Assembly (NCBI RefSeq): GCF_000744705.1
Contig: NZ_JQML01000001.1
Coordinates: 186,001 to 250,000, forward strand
DNA: 64,000 nucleotides
Source: Streptacidiphilus albus JL83
GTDB taxonomy: Bacteria; Actinomycetota; Actinomycetes; Streptomycetales; Streptomycetaceae
Direction of reading: 5' to 3'
Shown here piece after piece: positions 61,101-64,000 of this stretch (position 1 is its first letter; every line of letters starts with the position of its first letter). Under the pieces are notes generated by a model. That model did no database searches. It was not told where the DNA came from and worked only from the letters and a program-made list of their open reading frames with translations. A program made the translations under genes and the position numbers.

Positions 61101-62621
61101 GGACTCTGGAACATCAGCGACCCGGCCCACCCCGCGTCGATCTCCGTCACCACCGCAGTAGCCCCCGCGGACTTGCAGAGCGTCGCCTTCAGTCCCGACG
61201 GCAGCACCCTCGCCTACGGCGGGCAGGACACCAACGATCCCAAGGGCGCGCTGTGCCTAGTCGATCTGTCCCCGGCGAACCTCGCGCTGAATGCCGTGTC
61301 CACCTGCACGGACACCGGCTTCGACACCTTCGCCCTGGCATATACGACAAGCGGCGCCATCCTCACCGGCGGGCTGGACGGCGTGGTCCGCCTGTGGCGG
61401 CAGCCCCTGCCTGAAGTCCCCGACCTGTCGATCACCGGCAGCAGCACATGGGCCCTGAGCCCAGACAACCGACTCCTCGCAGCACCATTACGCGCCAGCA
61501 GTTTTTCCGGCACCGACTCACAGGTCGGCGTCTGGGACATATCTGCCCCCGACGGTCCGGTACTGGACGCCACGTTGAGTCTGTCGGCCGGGGTTCAAGA
61601 TGTCTCGTTCCTCAGCACCAGCGGCCTGCTGACCGTGGCGCACGACGGCACAGTCCAGCTCTGGAATCTTCACGACCCACACCACCCGGTCAAGGCCGCC
61701 TCGCTGGGGACCGTCGACTTCCCAGTTGTTCCCAAGGCCTTGGACGGAGCCGACTATATCCTCGGCCCCGGGGTCACTGCCGTGGGAAACCTGGTCGCGA
61801 TACAGGGCAGCGGCCGACTCCGACTCTGGAGCGTCACCAGCACGCTCACCGCCACCAAGCTCGGCGCGATCCCCATCCCCGACCCATCCAGCGACATCGC
61901 GGGCCTCGCCGACACCAACACCGTCAGCGTCATCACCGCAAACGGAATAACGTGGTGGGACATCAGTGATCCGGGTCACCCCACACAGGCCGGCAGTTCG
62001 GACGTGGAAAGAGCCGCCGAAGGAAGTCTCGCAAGCGGCACCGGCATCCTCGCCGCCACCACCGGCGTGTCAACGAGCGGCGACAAGCTGGTGGTCTTCG
62101 CACTGCCGAGAGGCCACCTGACACACACCAGCCGCCTGCCCCAGGCCGTTGGATCCACCCTCAACATGAGCAGCGACGGCACAAGGCTGGCAATCTCAGG
62201 ACCAGCCAACGAGACCTTGACCCTCTGGGACGTCCACGATCCCTCCCACCCTCACTCGGTTGGCGCGGTGGGCGCGCTGCAGGACACGGCCGGCGTGACC
62301 TTCAGCCAGGACGACCAGCTGATGGCCGACTGGAACAGAGCCTCCATTCAGATATGGGGAACCCTCGGCTCTGCCGCCCCGAGCCTCCTGAGCAGCATCA
62401 CGATCCCCGCAAACCAAGCCGGCGGAGCGGAAGTATCGGCCTCCTTCCTGTCAGGACACCCGACCATCGCGGTTGCCACCAGCGGCTCGGTGATGTTCTT
62501 CGACACCGCACCCACGAACCTCGCCGACCGGTTGTGCACGTACACGGGAGACACGATGACGACCGGCCAGTGGGCGCAATACGCACCCGGCATCCCCTAC
62601 CGGAATCCCTGCCCACAATGA
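58185..62621 (+). CDS. trypsin-like protease fused to STAND NTPase, TM segment and WD40 propeller
   Basis: A 1478-residue protein. Residues 15-225: trypsin-like domain with His53 (ALTCAHVV), Asp107 (GDVAVLRL) and Ser182 (GFSGGP), a complete catalytic triad. About 235-475: STAND NTPase with Walker A GPTGSGKSS (272-280) and Walker B LLVVIDQFEELLD (359-371), followed by winged-helix and helical parts to about 670. A transmembrane segment at about 678-698 precedes a long C-terminal WD40-type propeller (about 730-1478). No signal peptide: protease and NTPase are inside. This is the Avs/NLR-like plan in which the propeller senses and the protease acts. Three TTA codons (residues 433, 581, 1102) suggest bldA control. 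Confidence 0.9.
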   Translation: MTQHAPHLEGAGPETLKPAILRIYAERPGANGEKTSAGVGFLVDDQFALTCAHVVYQALGLTAGAPKPEGAVITVDLPLLTTAFGNGAVLTASVEELMPRQPTGSGDVAVLRLSAPVPGARPVRLVEAHGVWNHRAGAFGLPGARPDGVWHSGLLKAPQAAGWIQMNLDPASGGYAVSQGFSGGPVWDETLGCVVGMMAIAETGAPAVSYLIPTERLAAAWPRLRDLILPPSPFRSLKPFEESDQVIFHGRQEDSERIAAAVGRRGWTTLIGPTGSGKSSLVRAGVVPLRRTAGEIPVVVRPSHGSSPLRALAAELVPLVAGTDRQGPLSAADDLADRLAREGLHNIVPLIVGQNSASRLLVVIDQFEELLDHHQGDILALVALFSGDRRPAAVRVLATLRADFVEPVLSHQVLGPLVSQTFEGLMPMSRDQLRQAITQPVETVPGVYFEPQLDGQILKDTGTDPGVLPLLGFTLDLLWGHQENGMLTFQAYHALGGVAGALATYADRAWADVPDADRAAAQRLLPRLVRVPIGSEAPTRRVVPRTELSDDEWRVAQLLAAARLLVIRTRTDTDRENASCLDAESVELAHEVLLIAWPMLAQQVAADNAFLTWHESLRHDVSRWEKAQRPADLLPTRIALSSARPWYPDRADELSPAERQYLDRGHTHVRTRARARRAVIAFVCALALAVGATALIANQNRLQAARSAAITRSNTLAVDAAALTPTDPGLAAQLAVAAYRTSPTQAAADQLYASLDTPLDRLIATTGSGVLRIAAQSDGPLAAAVEDDGSLRLWNTADPSHPVLDASVRSSAAALALAPRLDLMAAACTGGKRLCLWKLTNPHQPEITAQLPLPPSLTGARIQYTSMAFSSDGSLLAAATEQGYTLVWSVADPAHPRGAVEIPNPTSEQGVIAGVAFSPHGPLLAQTIQGGTTQLWKFSPTEAVRTATISTGYQSVAFSPNGDMLAAADVNPGLWNISDPAHPASISVTTAVAPADLQSVAFSPDGSTLAYGGQDTNDPKGALCLVDLSPANLALNAVSTCTDTGFDTFALAYTTSGAILTGGLDGVVRLWRQPLPEVPDLSITGSSTWALSPDNRLLAAPLRASSFSGTDSQVGVWDISAPDGPVLDATLSLSAGVQDVSFLSTSGLLTVAHDGTVQLWNLHDPHHPVKAASLGTVDFPVVPKALDGADYILGPGVTAVGNLVAIQGSGRLRLWSVTSTLTATKLGAIPIPDPSSDIAGLADTNTVSVITANGITWWDISDPGHPTQAGSSDVERAAEGSLASGTGILAATTGVSTSGDKLVVFALPRGHLTHTSRLPQAVGSTLNMSSDGTRLAISGPANETLTLWDVHDPSHPHSVGAVGALQDTAGVTFSQDDQLMADWNRASIQIWGTLGSAAPSLLSSITIPANQAGGAEVSASFLSGHPTIAVATSGSVMFFDTAPTNLADRLCTYTGDTMTTGQWAQYAPGIPYRNPCPQ

Positions 62622-62755
62622 TCACAATGCGATCATGGCCCCCGAGACCATCTCGAAGGGCCCTGGAGCGACGAGAACTTCGGGCAGTGGTACCCCCACG
62701 ACCGCAAGCCTGGCCTGCCGCCCGCTGGAGGCCGACCGATTTCGAAGACAGTCTT

Positions 62756-63688
62756 CTATGCTGCTAGTGCTGCGCTAAATGTAGACCTGCTCTCGAATTC
62801 ATAGGGCGATAGGTAGCCAAGTTCCCGCTGAATCTTGCTTCTATTGTAGTAGGACTCGACATATTCAAATATGGCGGTTTTGACCTGCTTGATTGTTGCC
62901 CATACATGCAGGTGAATGAGTTCCTTCTTGAGGGTTGCGTTGAAGGACTCGGCCGCAGCGTTGTCGAAGCAGATCCCCGTCTTTCCTACCGAAGGGATGA
63001 CCCCGTTGTCAAGGCAGTGGTCGCGAAATCTACTGCCGGTGTACTGGCTGCCACGATCCGTGTGCATCACGGCTTCTCCGTGGCCTGGCCGGCGGTTGCG
63101 GATGGCCATATCGAGCGCCTGGACCACCATGTCTTCACGCATATTGTCAGCGATGGACCAGCCGATGAGCTTGCGCGAGTATCCGTCGATCACCGTGGCC
63201 ATATAGGCCCAGCCCTCTGCGGTATGAATATATGTGATGTCCCCGTACCATATTTGGTCTTTCTTTTCCGGGACGAAGTTGCGCTCGACGAGATCCACCA
63301 GGCCCCGTCGGTTCGCGGGGTCCTGGAGGGTGGTGGCCCTGTAGGGCCTGGGGTGGACGCAGGCCAGTCCAGCAGCCCTGGCCAGGCGCCGGACACGCTT
63401 GGGCGACACGCGCTCGCCCTGGCGGGCCAGCTGGGCGTGTATCCGATCGATTCCATACCTTCCCTTATTCGTTTTGTCGATGGCGATGATGAGTCGCGTG
63501 AGCTCGACATCGCGCCGCGCGTGCCGGGACTCCTCCCTGCCGATCCACGCATAGAAGCCGGCTCGAGATACATGCAGCATCTGGCACATGAAGTTGATGG
63601 GATACCTGAAGCGGCGCGGCTTGCCAGCCTGCTCGTCTCTGACTTGCAGGATAAAGGCGAACTTTATTGATTCTGGCTCGCAAACCAC
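62756..63688 (-). CDS. IS3-family transposase, orfB
   Basis: A 310-residue integrase-core transposase: helix-turn-helix CQMLHVSRAGFYAW and HARRDVELTRLI at the start, then the DDE residues in WYGDITYIHTAEGW, VMHTDRGSQYTG and AAAESFNATLKKELIH, with the usual 35-residue D-E spacing, ending NRSKIQRELGYLSPYEFE. GTG start at 63688. It is normally made as an orfAB fusion by -1 frameshifting from orfA. Confidence 0.92.
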   Translation of the reverse strand: MVCEPESIKFAFILQVRDEQAGKPRRFRYPINFMCQMLHVSRAGFYAWIGREESRHARRDVELTRLIIAIDKTNKGRYGIDRIHAQLARQGERVSPKRVRRLARAAGLACVHPRPYRATTLQDPANRRGLVDLVERNFVPEKKDQIWYGDITYIHTAEGWAYMATVIDGYSRKLIGWSIADNMREDMVVQALDMAIRNRRPGHGEAVMHTDRGSQYTGSRFRDHCLDNGVIPSVGKTGICFDNAAAESFNATLKKELIHLHVWATIKQVKTAIFEYVESYYNRSKIQRELGYLSPYEFESRSTFSAALAA

Positions 63689-63953
63689 GCCGCTGCTTTT
63701 TTAGAAAATCCCGCTCCATTCGGAGCTTTCGGTTTTCCTCTTCGAGTTCCTTCATATGGACGCGCTCATCGATAGTAAGCGGCTTGTCTTTGATGCTTCC
63801 GCTCCTCTTTGCGGCATTTACCCAGCTCCCGAGGGTTCCCTCGTTCAGGCCGAGGTCCCGGGCGATCTCAGCCACGGGCCGGCCGGAGCTCACTACAAGC
63901 TCTACGGCCTCTGCCTTGTATTCCGGAGCGTACTTCTTCCGCTTTGAAACCAT
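63664..63953 (-). CDS. IS3-family transposase, orfA (frame altered at A6 run)
   Basis: OrfA starts MVSKRKKYAPEYKAEAVELV at 63953 with the helix-turn-helix VAEIARDLGLNEGTLGSW and a leucine-rich coiled coil (MKELEEENRKLRMERDFLKK). The C-terminus expected in the family, KKAAAWFASQNQ, would need seven A in the run that here has six (CTAAAAAAGCAG), so the frame as sequenced runs on to a stop at 63465. Coordinates given assume the restored stop at 63664-63666. It may be a programmed slip site, a true deletion or a sequencing slip. Confidence 0.7.
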
Positions 63954-64000
63954 CGTGCACTTCCCACTTGACACTGCGATGAACTACTTCCAGTGTCCAC

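Larger units (their letters stand above)
62756..64000 (-). mobile_element. IS3-family insertion sequence, right part of window
   Basis: OrfB and orfA lie on the minus strand and are followed by a tail ending TCCAGTGTCCAC at the window edge (minus-strand TGGACACTGGAAGTAG), a typical IS3 terminus. The left end lies near 62740 but no clear inverted repeat could be matched. The 134-bp gap 62622-62755 holds no gene. Confidence 0.75.

Noticed and set aside
62622-62755. Possible inverted repeat TGATCA ... GATCA just after the STAND gene
   Set aside because: Only about 6 bp of pairing, too weak for a terminator, and no IS3 left-end repeat could be matched nearby.

Overview
The window is high-GC, gene-dense actinobacterial DNA. 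GTG starts, GGAGG-type ribosome sites, strong third-position GC, secreted Tat/Sec polysaccharide and protein hydrolases, two CebR-type boxes (TGGGAGCGCTCCC core) and rare TTA leucine codons all point to Streptomyces or a close relative (Kitasatospora, Streptacidiphilus, Catenulispora). No rRNA, tRNA or CRISPR array was seen. The species cannot be named from sequence alone.

Layout. 1-9.5 kb: an NAD-kinase-like/SPFH pair, a GNAT enzyme, a MarR/MFS/DrrAB-type efflux locus around one large palindrome, and a Ser/Thr kinase with a PQQ-like propeller. 9.6-24.8 kb: mostly single genes and regulator-target pairs (NmrA/LysR, darcynin, sedolisin, GNATs, epimerase, SGNH hydrolase, AraC, MerR, DinB/WYL), several divergent around palindromes. 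24.9-34.2 kb: secreted degradative enzymes, namely a GH48 cellulase with FN3 and CBM2 under CebR boxes, an M9-like collagenase whose zinc motif reads YEYTH, and an HEYAE metalloprotease-like protein, with a LysR regulator between them. 34.3-45.7 kb: a GntR/FCD regulator, a complete five-gene dipeptide ABC importer translationally coupled to a class V aminotransferase, then an aldehyde dehydrogenase and an M24 Xaa-Pro peptidase. This reads as peptide uptake and breakdown, tied together by related TGACA-type sites. 45.8-48.5 kb: DEAD-box helicase, cold-shock protein and a small conserved protein. 48.6-52.5 kb: two tandem secreted GH27 alpha-galactosidases with different accessory modules, under a perfect 20-bp palindrome.

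From 53.8 kb to the end the character changes to an accessory island. An IS256-family element is broken by a 1.23-kb IS30-family insertion. After it come a small membrane protein, an IS21-like terminal repeat relic, a frameshifted minus-strand pseudogene, and an intact two-gene conflict module: a Trypco1 (CU044_2847-family) protein overlapping a 1478-residue trypsin-STAND NTPase-TM-WD40 protein. An IS3-family element closes the window. The module is the strongest candidate for an under-described biological system: a protease sensor/effector fused to a signal-transducing ATPase, held in a mobile island, with three TTA codons that would make it depend on the bldA tRNA in Streptomyces.
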